Shown: positions 10,530 through 21,310 of the stretch, one piece after another
Numbering within the stretch: the first letter of the stretch is position 1
Layout: each line of letters begins with the position of its first letter
Source: Nematopogon swammerdamellus
Taxonomy: Eukaryota > Arthropoda > Insecta > Lepidoptera > Adelidae
DNA length: 64,000 bases
NCBI GenBank assembly: GCA_946902875.1
Contig: OX336343.1
Location: 20,879,596 to 20,943,595 of the forward strand
Direction: 5' to 3'
The notes under the pieces: model-generated
Databases searched by the model: none
Seen by the model: only the letters and a program-made list of their open reading frames with translations
What the model was told of the DNA's origin: nothing
Translations under genes and position numbers: made by a program

Positions 10530-10960
10530 ATTTTCAGTTACAGTAATTTTATGTTTTTCAGTTACAATAATTTTATATTTTTCAGTTGCAGTAATTTTAT
10601 GTTTTTCAGTTACAGTAATTTTTATTTTGTTCAGTTACAGTAATGTGTATGTTTTTCAGTTACAGTAATTTTTATTTTTTCAGTGAGGTACAGTAATTTT
10701 TAGTTTTTCAGTTACAATAATTTTTATGTTTTTCAGTTACAGTTATTTTCTGTTTTCAGTTACCTAACAGGGTTATAAAATCAATGCCTACGGTCATCTT
10801 ATGTTTTTCAGTTACATTAATTTTTATTTTTTGAGTTAGAGTAATTTTTTTGTTTTCCAGTTATAGTAATTTAAATTTTTTTTCAGTTGCAGTATTTTTT
10901 ATGTTTATCAGTTACAATAATTTTTATGTTTTTCAGTTACAGTAATTTAATGTCAGTTGT
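10530..10960 (+). repeat. Minisatellite, about 25-bp unit
   Basis: Roughly 14 head-to-tail copies of TTTTCAGTTACAGTAATTTT followed by a short variable T/A/G stretch. Units differ by single bases (acagt/acaat/gcagt) and small gaps. One larger interruption (about 10765-10800) breaks the array. A degenerate T-rich tract, not coding. Confidence 0.85.
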
Positions 10961-11214
10961 AAAGGTCAGCGTTCGCTTTATACTCTTAGTTGGAATAAAT
11001 GAAATGAAGCCGAAGAATTTTGTTAAAGTTTTAATGTGACATGATACCTGAGACCAGCTATCGTATTATAAATTTGTTTCAAAAACATAAGCATTCATTT
11101 GAAACTTTGGCTAAGCGAAACTTTCGAGAAAGAACCAATTTACAATTTCGACTTACAAATGTTGGTCGTCACCTTTGACATTTAGACCTTAAACTGTTTT
11201 GAAAAACTTTCAGG

Positions 11215-12706
11215 CGCCATTACTCCTACAACATCGGCGGTGAGGTGTTTTATTTTTATTTAATTATATTGACTGTTTAATTGTCGAGGGTCGCGCTTAG
11301 TCACATTTTTTCGGCTATCAATACTAATAATAAATCTTTAAGGGATACTCATGGAGTAAGTTACTTTTTTTTTATGAGATAATGGGTTTGTAGACTCTAT
11401 GTATGATACTAAAACTAAATTGACGATTTTTATTAGAAATCTTTTCTGTGTGTACGTATGTTTTTTTTTTTATGGATACCGACACGGTTGGCTACATCAC
11501 CTACAACATCCGTGATGTCAGCCCATAACACACCGGGTGAACTAGGTGCCATGTCAGTGCTTCCCTTCATTTCATGTCGGCTACACTGAACTGGACGGAA
11601 AACAAGAACCATTTACATAGCCGTTTCGACCGAAGTTTTGCTAAGTGCGGTGGTACCAACCCGGCCGGGATAAACCCTAACCGTAGAAAATCGGAGGTTG
11701 ATCCTGATAAGCGCAATTGGGCATATTTGTTAGGTGATTGAGCGCAAGTGCTTATTTGAGCTGTATTCTAAGAAATATGAATAATAATTCCTTTCAAATA
11801 ATTTATTTCCCCCTTCTCTTGCTGTCTCGCCCGGACAATTTGTGTGTTTGTAAATTGTAAGGTAAGTATACTTGAGTAATTGAAACGCAAACACAACATT
11901 CTAATAAAAAGCCAAAATAGACTACAACATAGTCCTGCGAAATTTCACTGTCTAGACTGATTTTACATAATCATACACAAAAAGGCGCCCGGGCTCTTTT
12001 CATCAGTTGGAAATTTTCTTTACTATTATATAAGGCAATGCCTGTCTGTCTGTCTGTATTTATGTTTGTCAATATCTCTATCTGTCTGATCTGTTTTTAT
12101 ATGGTTTGTCAGTATGTCTATCTGTCTGTCTTTCCGTTTGTCAAACTGTCTATCTGTCTGTTTGTCAATATGTCTGTTTGACAGTAAAAAATTAAAATTA
12201 TTAAATAAACTTAAACTACCTATCGGCGGTGAGGTGTTTTATTTTTATTTAATTATATTGACTGTTTAATTGTCGAGGGTCGCGCTTAGTCACATTTTTT
12301 CGGCTATCAATACTAATAATAAATCTGTAAGGGATACTCATGGAGTAAGTTACTTTTTTTATGAGATAATGGGTTTGTAGACTCTATGTATGATACTAAA
12401 ACTAAATTGACTATTTTCATTAGAAATCTTTTCTTTGTGTATGTATGTTTTTTTTTTATGGAAACCGACACGGTTGGCTACATCACCTACAACGTCCGTG
12501 ATATCAGCCCATAACACCGGGTGAACTAGGTGCCATGTCAGTGTGCTTCCCCCTTTGATCGTGCCGCCTACACTGAACTGGTCGGAAAACACAAACTATT
12601 TACATAGCCGTTTCGACCGACGTTTCATTCAGTGCGGTGGTACCAACCCGGGCGGGTTTAACCCTACCACCACAAAGTAAGATTAGGAGGGAAGGGACCT
12701 ACTGTC
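11215..12706. repeat. Duplicated segment with SINE A at the same position in both copies
   Basis: 11215-11470 and 12223-12458 are nearly identical (GGCGGTGAGGTGTTTTATTT, TCGAGGGTCGCGCTTAGTCAC, TACTAATAATAAATCT, ACTCTATGTATGATACTAAAAC). Each runs straight into the T-run of a minus-strand SINE A: 11461-11700 and 12449-12706, both lacking the tRNA/5S head. Part of the segment (TACTAATAATAAATCTGTAAGGG onward) is a dispersed element also at 48950-49375, where it is uninterrupted and ends GCGAAGCCGCGGGCAAAAGC. Degenerate TCTG/TGTC repeats fill 12035-12185. Confidence 0.75.
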
Positions 12707-13456
12707 TGTTTATATTTCTGTTTGTTAATCTTGCCGTCTTTCTGTTTGTCAATCTGTCTGTCAATCCGGACATGATGATAATGTCCTTGGGATTACTCGC
12801 TAGTCTTCTTGTTTATATACCTACAACTTATATTATTTCACAACTCTTATCACTGGCTTTGTCTTGTGGAATAAGATATTATGTTATGTATACTTTATCA
12901 TTTTTTATTTAATATATACTTGCATTTATATACTGGTATGTATTTGTTTACGTATGGTTTTATAAGCTACCTTTGTTATGTTTTAGTGTGTTGCTTTATC
13001 TACCATCTTATAATATGTGTAAACTCGTAATTAGTGTTCAGTTAATATATTTGTATGTATATATTCTATGCAACATGACTGTACATAAGTTTATCGCAAT
13101 AAACAGTTAAAAAATAAAATAAACAGCGTCCACAAGTTTTAACGCGAGCGAAGCCGCAGGCAACATCTATTACACGTAGAGATGGCCCGGATTAGATACT
13201 CCATTTAGCAAATTGTCCGCAGGGCAAGGGGGAGATGCGCACCTGGTGGCTCCAAGGGGAGGACAGGGAGAGGCGCAGATCTCCGCTGAGGAAAAACAAC
13301 GACGGTGAGTTATATTTCATATCAATTTTCTTACGTCGGCTGAGAGAGGTAAATTAAAGCCGAAGGTAGACTGGAGCGTCTAAAAATTGCCATACTTTGT
13401 GTGATGTTTGTAAAATTATTCATTTTGCAGACAACGCGGTTATGTTACTAAACTAT

Positions 13457-13781
13457 ACCGTGTGGCGCCGATACTTTAAAAGAATAGCCCCACTGCATAT
13501 CTCCCTGTGTATGTCGTAAAAGGCGACTAAGGGATATGACTCCCTTCTTATATTACTAGGTGGTAGGGTTTAACCCCCTCGCCCCCGGTTGGTACCACCC
13601 CGCACTAAATGAAAGATCGGTCGAAACGGCTATGTAAATAGTTTGTGTTTTCCGTCCAGTTCAGTGTAGCCGGCACGATCGAAGGGAAGACTGACGTGGC
13701 ACCAAGTTCACCCGGTGTTATGGGCTAACATCACGGATGTTGTAGGTGATGTAGTCAACCGTTTCAGTTGCCATAAAAAAA
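13457..13781 (+). mobile_element. Chimeric SINE: C head on A body
   Basis: Starts ACCGTGTGGCGCCGATACTT and AGCCCCACTGCATATCTCCC, core GTCGTAAAAGGCGACTAAGG, then ATATGACTCCCTTCTTATAT and TACTAGGTGGTAGGG, where it becomes the family A body. Ends GTTTCAGTTGCCAT with an A-run. The tRNA/5S head is absent. The same fusion junction recurs at 17424-17753(-) and 33521-33801. Confidence 0.85.
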
Positions 13782-13794
13782 ACTATTCGAAAAC

Positions 13795-14010
13795 CGGCCA
13801 AGTGCGTGTCGAACTCGCGCACCGTGAGTTCCGTTTCGCCATGTCATGGCCAGCGGTGCTTCATACTGTTTTCGGTAGATGGCGCGCATACACTTTTTAG
13901 TTTCTTGTATGGGGAACCCCGTGAATTTTTTACTTTTTCTTATTTTTACTATTTGTTGTTATATCGGCCATAATAACACATATTCTGTGAAAATTTCAAC
14001 GGGCTCAGAC
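13795..14010 (+). mobile_element. Family F repeat, 3'-truncated
   Basis: AAAACCGGCCAAGTGCGTGT, CGAACTCGCGCACCG, AGATGGCGCGCATACACTTT and CACATATTCTGTGAAAATTT follow the family F order. The GACAGACAG tail is missing after TTCAACGGGCTC. Confidence 0.7.
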
Positions 14011-14164
14011 TTTCTTATTTACACCTGATTCACTTAATTAATAAGTCTTTGTAGTCAGAACTCTCAGCAAAATTGTTAATCTTGCTCTCAAGCTGTGTTT
14101 TAGATGGACTATGGGCGGTGTTATTATGTGGCTAGTCACTAAATACTTGTAAAAATATGTTTTA

Positions 14165-14310
14165 AAAAAATATCCTGCGAAGTTTCTTGTCGGTTCTTCT
14201 TCGTGGGTCTAATCGAACCGGATAGAACAAATTGTGACAAGTTCGAGCGCAGTCTAACTGCCATAAGAATGATCAATAAACAATACAATACAATACAACA
14301 ATCACCAAAA
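14165..14310 (+). mobile_element. LINE 3' end with (CAATA)n tail
   Basis: CCTGCGAAGTTTCTTGTCGG, TTCTTCTTCG, GTTCGAGCGCAGTCTAACTG, then AATAAACAATACAATACAATAC. Relatives: 34620-34750 (tail AATAAACAATAAAC) and 47640-47745. These shared 3' ends differ only in tail repeat length, as expected for target-primed retrotransposition. Confidence 0.6.
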
Positions 14311-14636
14311 TCACCAATAATAACAGAAAGTATACATTATTACTTTCTATATAAAATATGGAATGATTATGTTTTTTCTTGTGATTGATACTGCCTATAA
14401 ACCTGAGGATCTTGAAACTAAATGAAAATATGGTTTGTTGTTGAATTGTATGTGCAAGGCTCTACCAATTGAGCTATTTAGGGCTTCTGGCAAGATTCGA
14501 TTAGACTTCGAAATATTACAGCGCTAACTATGCTCATCGCGTTCGCTAGATGTCGTTGCTATTCCTACCTACGCTTAGACATCGCGCTAAAATGTAGTGT
14601 CTAGAGCTGTACGTGTGGCTACAAGCTTCGAAACTT

Positions 14637-14893
14637 CAAGAAGGGTTGAAATTCTATAGGGTCTATGTGCCTAAAAGGTTAAATCGAGATATAACAAAAA
14701 AACTGAAAAATACACGCATAGTGGCACATAGACCGGTCCTTGCTTTAGCAGCGTCTGTGTAGTAGTAGGGCGGAGCTAGGCACTTAGACTCTTTTGTTAT
14801 GTTATTAGCCTTGGCAGATTGATTGTATTTCCGTAAAAATATAGCTTTGCGATTTTTTTTAACTTAGACCCTATAGAATTTCAACCCTTCTTG
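14637..14893. mobile_element. MITE, 257 bp
   Basis: Inverted ends of about 30 bp: CAAGAAGGGTTGAAATTCTA plus TAGGGTCTA on the left, matched by AGACCCTATAGAATTTCAAC and CCTTCTTG on the right. No open frame and no clear target duplication. Superfamily not assigned. Confidence 0.7.
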
Positions 14894-15092
14894 GAAATGG
14901 TGTTTATGACAATAGCTTAGACTTTCGGTCTGTTAGGTCGAAATATACATCGTGTCACTGGCTGACAGTTTGAAGTGGAAAATTCTGTAAGCCTTTCATC
15001 CCCATTCTACCATCGTTCAACGCGCAACAGGTTGGGAATACATCCATACACTGTCGATATCTTAGGACAAATCGATCCTGTAAATACTTTAT

Positions 15093-15182
15093 TTACATGC
15101 CCGTGGGCGCCGTCGGACTACACCTCCGCGTTAGTCTGGCGCACGCCATATGTCGTGCGTCCCATAAAAAAAAGCAAAGCCC
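15093..15182 (+). mobile_element. LINE-D 3' end
   Basis: ATGCCCGTGGGCGCCGTCGG, ACTACACCTCCGCGTTAG, CATATGTCGTGCGTCCCATA and A-run. The family, of which 26002-26195(-), 30372-30488 and 54280-54430(-) keep some coding sequence, ends its protein with PN(V/A)xGRR just upstream of this 3' end. Confidence 0.6.
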
Positions 15183-15544
15183 TATTTTTTCGAAATATTC
15201 GTATGTTGATAGTTCGAATGTCGAATGAGCAAATATTCGTTGTTCTCGCGAATACTCCGGTCCGTCGATGGCCGAAGCGTCAACAGCAAAGGGCAGGACA
15301 AATAGCCCCGAGCTTGGCCTTAAGAAAGGACACGAATTACTTTTTCTCTTTATTGTTTCTTCCACGTGCTCCGCTCTAAGTACCGTTTAAATGTGGATAT
15401 ATACTTTGGTAAAGCTATCTCAAGGTTATATACTTTAAGAATATAAAATTAAAATAAACCACGGGAAGTTTGTCATAGTTATTTTCCATATATTATATTT
15501 TACATTCCTACACTCAAGTATTTTGCTACTACCTACTTATATCT

Positions 15545-15696
15545 CACAACATACGGACTCTCAAACATCCAAAGGTTGACTGGGAGAAATCCCTGTAAGG
15601 GATAAGTCCGCCTTTGCCCCTCATGTAAATTACTTATCGTTTGTTAAATGTTTTTGGAGCAATAAAGTATTTCTATCTATCTATCTATCTATCTCT
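15545..15696 (+). mobile_element. LINE 3' end with (TATC)n tail
   Basis: CTCAAACATCCAAAGGTTGAC, GGGATAAGTCCGCCTTTGC, GAGCAATAAAGTATTTCTAT and (CTAT)n. The copy at 20985-21125 matches in the same order, again ending CAATAAAGTATTTTCTATCT. Just downstream, 15719-15755 has an inverted pair TAATGTTCATTG / CAATGAACATTA. Confidence 0.65.
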
Positions 15697-15807
15697 TTTC
15701 ACACGCGTAACGCTGTTTTAATGTTCATTGTTATCGTACTATCAATGAACATTACAACAACGTTTTATGTTTTTATATAATAAAACCTGTAAATTGATAA
15801 TAATACT

Positions 15808-16080
15808 GTGTTTTTTTCGGTTCCGTACCTCAAAAGAAAATAACTGAACCCATAAAGGATCACTTTGTTGTCCGTCCGCCTGTCCGTCTGTCAAGTCCCA
15901 TTTTCTCATGGGTAGAAATGTGAAGTTGAATTTAATATCAAATACTAAGGTTTATATGGTCCCTTGGAGGCGTAAAAATGCAATATTTTAAATCAACGCA
16001 ATCGAAAGATAGAGCCAATTGAATCACCTATAGGGTACCTCCCGTTGACTAATAATAATGAAATTTGACAAGAAACAAGG
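15808..16080 (-). mobile_element. Family F variant, fragment
   Basis: On the minus strand it matches the long variant at 53350-53947: TCAACGCAATCG.AAGAT, CCTTAGTATTTGATATTAAA, GACGGACAGGCGGACGGACA and GAGGTACGGAACCGAAAAAA. It is a separate F subfamily with GGTACGGAACC at the end. Confidence 0.55.
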
Positions 16081-16461
16081 TCTCACACTACAAGTAAAGG
16101 AAAAAATCCGAAAATCGTTAATTTGTAATTATATCACATAATTCGTTGGTTTGTTTTGTTTTTACTCTATTGTGAAAACTCTATTGTAAAATCCCTTTTC
16201 AGAAGACCACGGCAACATTTGTAAAATCTTTCAAATGCAAAGTAAACTAAGTATAACAGCTCGTAAAAAAATTCAAAGTCACGAAATTAATTTAAAACTT
16301 CAGGTGTTTGATCTGCACTATAATCCTGCGATTTGTGAAAATGGCTTACACTCGAGAAAACAATGCATTTTAAAACCGGATTTGCATGTAATGAATTTAA
16401 AGTGAGTGCATAATATAAGCAAGCAAATTGAGTTTTAAATTGAATCACACAGCAGCGTAAC

Positions 16462-16806
16462 TTTTTTTTATGGAAACTGACACTGTTGGCTACACCACCT
16501 ACAAAATCCGTAATGTCAGCACATAACACTTTGTTGAACTAGGTGTCATGTCAGTGCTTCCCTTCATTTCATGTCTGCTACATTGAACCTGGACGGAAAA
16601 CACGAATTATTTACTTAGCCCTATCATTCAGTGCGGTGGTATCTATCCGGGTGGGATAAACCCTACCACCTAGTAAGGTAAGAAGGGAAGGGATCTACAG
16701 TTTTACGTGGAATCCGAACCACGGTCAACCTCCGCGGTCACCCATTCAAGTTCCAGGGTTGCTTACAACAGTCGACCGACCGCACCAATGAGATACAGAC
16801 GGAGAC
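16462..16806 (-). mobile_element. SINE family A with shortened 5S block
   Basis: Body and tail are intact, with the T-run at 16462-16470. The head lacks most of the 5S-like insert: TTGCTTACAACAGTC abuts CACCCATTCAAGTTCCAGGG. The A box reads CTGTATCTCATTGGTGCGG. A damaged copy. Confidence 0.8.
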
Positions 16807-16923
16807 AAAAAAAAACAAAGTACTTTTTTTATTATTATTTTAAAAAGTACTTTGCTAGCATTGTATATGAACTTAGGGATTTTAGTGTGAATTTCACGTG
16901 TAGATATTTTTTTGCAAAATAAT

Positions 16924-17245
16924 TGTGTGGGGCCGGTACTTGAAAATAATAGCTCACTGCATCTCTCCCTGTGCATGTCGTAAAAGGCAACTAAGGGATA
17001 AGGACAAGATTCCGTGCTAAAGGACGACAGGTTAGCCACCTCTCGCCTTGGAACGGTCTTCTTCCGAGTCATGCAGCGCGGTGGGTCTTCGGGGCTTAGT
17101 TGCTGCTTTATAGGTTATCTTGTCCGAATACTTTGCTAAACGTAGTGGTCGGTGTGGTGCTGTAATTTACAAGAGTGCCTGCGGCACAACTGCGATTACT
17201 CTGCTTACTCCGATTGTCGGGATACAGCGTCTGGTATGTAAGACG
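16924..17245 (+). mobile_element. Family C, near full length
   Basis: GTGTGGGGCCGGTACTTGAA, GTCGTAAAAGGCAACTAAGG, GACAAGATTCCGTGCTAAAG, ATGCAGCGCGGTGGGTC, a diverged hairpin region, and GATTGTCGGGATACAGCGTC. The internal stem is weakened by changes (GGTGTGGTGCTG against CGGCACAACTGCG). Confidence 0.8.
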
Positions 17246-17423
17246 CACATTTAAATTGCTCTGTCATTCTAGACCTGTCCTTTGTTATTAAAATTATTAA
17301 TTTTTAGATTTAATTTTAAATTTATTTTGTGTTATTCTTTTAGTTAGGTAGTTAGAAATTTAGATTACTATATGTATTATTAAATAAATAGTTATCTTCA
17401 TAGTAATATACCAGCTTTAATAA

Positions 17424-17753
17424 TTTTTTTTTTTTATGGCTACTGACACGCTTGGCTACATCACCTACAACATCCGTGATGTAAGCCCATAACACCGGGT
17501 GAACTTGGTGCCACGTCAGTGCTTCCCTTCGGTCGTGCCGGCTACACTGAACTGGACGGAAAACACAAACTATTTACATAGCCGTTTCGACCGACCTTTC
17601 ATTCAGTGCGGTGGTACCAACCCGAGCGGGTTAAACCCTACCACCTAGTAATATAAGAAGGGAGTCATATCCCTTAGTCGCCTTTTACGACATACACGGG
17701 GAGAGATGCAGTGGGGCTATTCTTTTTAAAGTACCGGCCCCACACGGTACGTA
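17424..17753 (-). mobile_element. Chimeric SINE: C head on A body
   Basis: Minus-strand order is C head (GTACCGTGTGGGGCCGGTAC, GTCGTAAAAGGCGACTAAGG), junction GATATGACTCCCTTCTTATA then TTACTAGGTGGTAGGG, A body, GTCAGTAGCCAT and A-run. The junction is base-for-base the one at 13457-13781. Confidence 0.85.
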
Positions 17754-17759
17754 CGTTTC

Positions 17760-18460
17760 ATATTTATTATTATGTTTTTAAAAGCATTTTTAAAGTTTAA
17801 GTTTGTTTTATCATTTTCTCTCTTTCGACTAAAGTACGGTAAGAAAAAACATACTTAATTTCCAGTATTTTTCATCTGTGGCTGCGCACTTTAACTTTAT
17901 ATCTTTGGAATTTTTGTAATAACATTTCAAAATTTTAACATTTTGTTTTACTAAAATATTAATACGCGTCCTCCCAAACCTAAATCCCTTAGCCCTCTAC
18001 TAATCCATTTACGAAGAAGGGCCTCTGTTACTGGAAGCTCCTCAAAAGCACAAGATGCCTCTTACGGAATATTTATTATAGAGATTAAAACTTTTTCGCC
18101 TCATTTTAAAAATTTCAAAAGAAAAAAAAAAGAAATTGTTTGATCTCAATAACAATTTCCCGAAGTGATTGTACTGATTGAAACAAACTTAAAGGGAGTT
18201 TGATTTTCATTAATATAATTTGACACTAATTTAGCCGTTAGTATTCACAATTAGGTGCGCAGTACTCTTACTTCTTTTGTTGTTATTGAGTTTTATATTT
18301 CGCTTTATTTTATATTTATCACACAATCGATTGCCCTAAATTAGGGTTAAAACCCTCGAAATGAGAATATCTATAGTACCTACCTCGCCGTCCCGTCGCG
18401 ACCCTGGCTGACTGATTGTTGATAAAGTATTTCTGTCATACTCATAAGAATACTCATTGT
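17760..18460. other. AT-rich spacer
   Basis: No ORF, repeat family or structured element recognised over about 700 bases. A short CCCTAAATTAGGGTTA inverted motif near 18333 may be chance. Confidence 0.4.
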
Positions 18461-18461
18461 A

Positions 18462-19301
18462 CCGTGTGGGGCCAGTACTTTAAAATAATAGCCCCACTGC
18501 ATCTCTCACCGTGTATGTCGTAAAAAGCGACTAAGAGACGGAAACCTCGTTACGCTAGTCCAACTCGCACTTAGCCGGTTTTTAGGGTTCCGTAGTCAAC
18601 AAGGAACCCTTATAGTTTCGCACTGTCCGTCCGTCTGTCTGTCTGTCCGTCTGTCCGCGGCTTAGCTCAGAAACACTTAGTACTAGAAAGTTGTAAGTTG
18701 GTATGGGTATACATATTAATAACGCCGACAAAGTGGTAAAATAAAAAATTTGGAAATAATTATTTTTTTAGTGTACCTCCCCTACACGTAAAGTGGGGAT
18801 GAATTTTTTTTCACATCTACCCCATCGTGTGGGGTGTCGTTGGATATAGGTATTTGGAAAATATTGCGGATTTGTGAAAAGCATTTTTCGATTTAGGGAT
18901 CCATTTGCGAATTATAAGGCTTATAAGTGCTAATTTTTGTTAGAGTCAAGTGTCCCATCCCCTGCCAGCTAAACGGTTGTTAATAGATATGTGAAAAAAT
19001 TCACAGCAGTAGTATATATATCGAAATTAAAAGGAAAACTATCACAGCTAAGTAGTCTGTACAGGTTGACGAGTAATAGTCGACCAACTTATAAAATGTA
19101 CGGACGACAGCCACCATTTCACTGTTGAAGAACTTTTCCAAATTAACATTCATTTATTTTCCCTACAAAATAATACAAATAATCAAATAATTTATTTTGA
19201 TAGGGTTCCGCAACTACGGAACCCATAGACGTATTATTATTTCTCTATGACGGAACCCTACACTGCGCGTGGCCCGACACGCACTTGGCCGGTTTTTGTT
19301 T
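18462..19301. mobile_element. C head fused to family F (minus)
   Basis: 18462-18540 is a C head in + orientation: ACCGTGTGGGGCCAGTACTT and GTCGTAAAAAGCGACTAAGA. It breaks at GAGACGGAAACC and runs into the 5' end of a minus F element (GTCCAACTCGCACTTAGCCGG). A second, longer minus F-type element spans 18586-19301, from GGGTTCCGTAGTC to CGACACGCACTTGGCCGG. Confidence 0.65.
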
Positions 19302-19686
19302 ACAAACATCGCAGCAAATTAATCTAAACCATTTAAAAAGCAACCCAGCACTCGCAAAATATCTTCATTAATTTACAAAAAGTAAACAGCAACGTTTAAT
19401 GCGGAAATAATTTTATGAAGACGTAGCAAAAATGTAATAAAACTTAAAATTTGAAACGCGATAATACTCAAGACGGAAGCTTTTTATTGTAATAGCTTTT
19501 GCCAGAGGCTACGCCCGTGTAAAATAGGACTTGCCATATTGTGGCTATTATATAATTATTAAACATTTTACGGCTTTACTCAGAGTACCTACTACTCAAG
19601 TACTAGACGAGGCAAAACACGATAAAACACGTTACCTGACCTGTCCATAAACACAAAACGTGCGTGCTTTCACATACGTGTCATCA

Positions 19687-19815
19687 CCAAGAACGTTAGA
19701 GGTAGGAACGTCGGACCTTGCCCGCGCCATCGTAACACGATATTAGTAAACGTACCAATAACATTCGTTACCACCCAATCACAGCGCGATACCACCCGAT
19801 ACCAGCCAATCAAAG
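19687..19815 (+). mobile_element. K-family MITE, left half
   Basis: ACCAAGAACGTTAGAGGTAG, GACCTTGCCCGCGCCATCGT, CATTCGTTACCACCCAATCA, and CGATACCAGCCAATCAAAGC. Matches the left half of 23421-23651. Cut at 19815, where a family C element begins. Confidence 0.7.
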
Positions 19816-19817
19816 CG

Positions 19818-20145
19818 TGTGGGTTCGGTACTTAAAAAGAATAGCCCCACTGCATCTCTCCCCGTGCATGTCGTAAAAGGCGACTAAGGGATTAGGACAA
19901 GATGCCGTGCTAAAGGGCGACAGGCTCGCCACTTCTCACCTTGGCGCAGTCCTTCCACCTAGTCATGCAGCAGGTGGGTTCTTCGTGCCTTACTTGCTGC
20001 TTGATAGTTGCCTTGTCCGTATACTCTGCTAAACGTGGTGGTCGGTGTTGTGCTGTAATTTACCAGAGTCCTTATAGCACAACACCCATTACTCTGATTA
20101 CCCTGATTGTCGGGATACAGCGTGTGTTATGTATGTATGTAGAAC
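19818..20145 (+). mobile_element. Family C, near full length
   Basis: Full C order with the hairpin (GGTGTTGTGCTG, loop, ATAGCACAACACC), then CTGATTGTCGGGATACAGCG and a TATGTATGTATG tail. An F-like remnant follows at 20146-20205 (GACGGACAGAAAGC, TTAGTAATAAGGTCCCG). Confidence 0.8.
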
Positions 20146-20467
20146 AGACGGACAGAAAGCATAGACTTAGTAATAAGGTCCCGTACGGAACTCTAAAAAA
20201 AGTTATTCATTAATGAAAATGAACTGTATTTTTATTTTTACGCACCATTTACCTCATTCTTGACAGAACGATAGTTAGACTTTTCTAGGTCTCTTTTAAT
20301 TCGTAGGTTTCAGCTCACTGAATTTCTGTTTGGTAGGTAGGTAGTTTTTATTTTATATCTTGTATTTATGTTTTCAATTTTTTATAAGTTGTGCGTAATA
20401 TAATTTCGTATTAATTTTATTTTCAATTCTCACGCTCCGTTTTTTGCTATTAACTTCTTCATCATCA

Positions 20468-20962
20468 TCAGCCTGTATCGGTCCACTGCTGGACATAGGC
20501 CTCTCCCAAGGCACGCCACCACACGCGGTCTTCCGCTCTTCTCATCCATCCACTCCCGGCTACCTTTTTTAGGTCATCTGTCCACCTAGCCGGGGGGGCG
20601 TCCCACGCTACGTTTGCTTGTACGTGGCCTCCATTCGAGCACCCGTACACCCCATCGGTTGTCGGGTCTACGACAGATGTGCCCAGCCCACTGCCACTTC
20701 AGCTTGCTTATTTTCTTAGCAATGTCGACTACCTTAGTTCTTTGACGTATCACGTCGTTACGGATTTTATCGGCCAAAGAAGTGCCGAGCATTGCTCTTT
20801 CCATAGCTCGCTGAGCGACTTTAAATTTGTGGACCAGGCCCATCGTCAGGGTCCACGTTTCCACTCCGTACGTCATTACTGGCAGAACGCACTGATTGAA
20901 AACCTTCGTCTTTAATGACTGTGGGATGGAGGATGAAAAGATGTGGCGGAGTTTCCCAGTAA
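20468..20962 (-). pseudogene. RTE-clade LINE ORF2 C-terminus
   Basis: Minus strand, beginning TGKLRHIFSSSIPQSLKTK, then VLPVMTYGVETWTLT, AQRAMERAMLGTSLADKIRN, RTKVVDIAKKISKLKWQWAG, and after a frame change near 20590 RWTDDLKKVAGSGWMRRAED and LGEAYVQQWTDTG then stop. This is the conserved tail after the RT domain in RTE elements, from memory. A (TGA)n tail follows the stop. RT and endonuclease are missing. A shorter near-identical copy lies at 38505-38768(+). Confidence 0.85.
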
Positions 20963-20984
20963 CTTCTTACATTTCTATATCAAT

Positions 20985-21125
20985 CCACTCTCAAACGTCC
21001 AAAGGTTGACTGGAAGAAATATCTGTAAGGGATAAGTCCGTCTTTGCACCTCGTGTGAATTTGATTATTATGCCTGTTTCTGTATGCAAAATGTGCATCG
21101 AGCAATAAAGTATTTTCTATCTATC
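20985..21125 (+). mobile_element. LINE 3' end with CTAT tail
   Basis: CTCTCAAACGTCCAAAGGTTG, GGGATAAGTCCGTCTTTGC, GAGCAATAAAGTATTTTCTA then TCTATCTA. Same family as 15545-15696. Confidence 0.6.
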
Positions 21126-21310
21126 TAATCCTTATTTCTCAATTTTGTGAAGGAAACCCAAAGAGTAAAGAAATGTTTGTTTTGTTTTTTTAATTAAATT
21201 TTAGGGCTTTTAACAATAATTTGTTAATATCAGCCCCATAGTACTCATCTTCTCTATCCCTTAGGGACCCAGAGTCTCTAACGCTCACCAGCGTAACACT
21301 TTACAGCGTA

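Noticed and set aside
14975..15379. 134-residue plus-strand frame
   Set aside because: It crosses a LINE-D 3' end with its A-run; composition is not coding-like.
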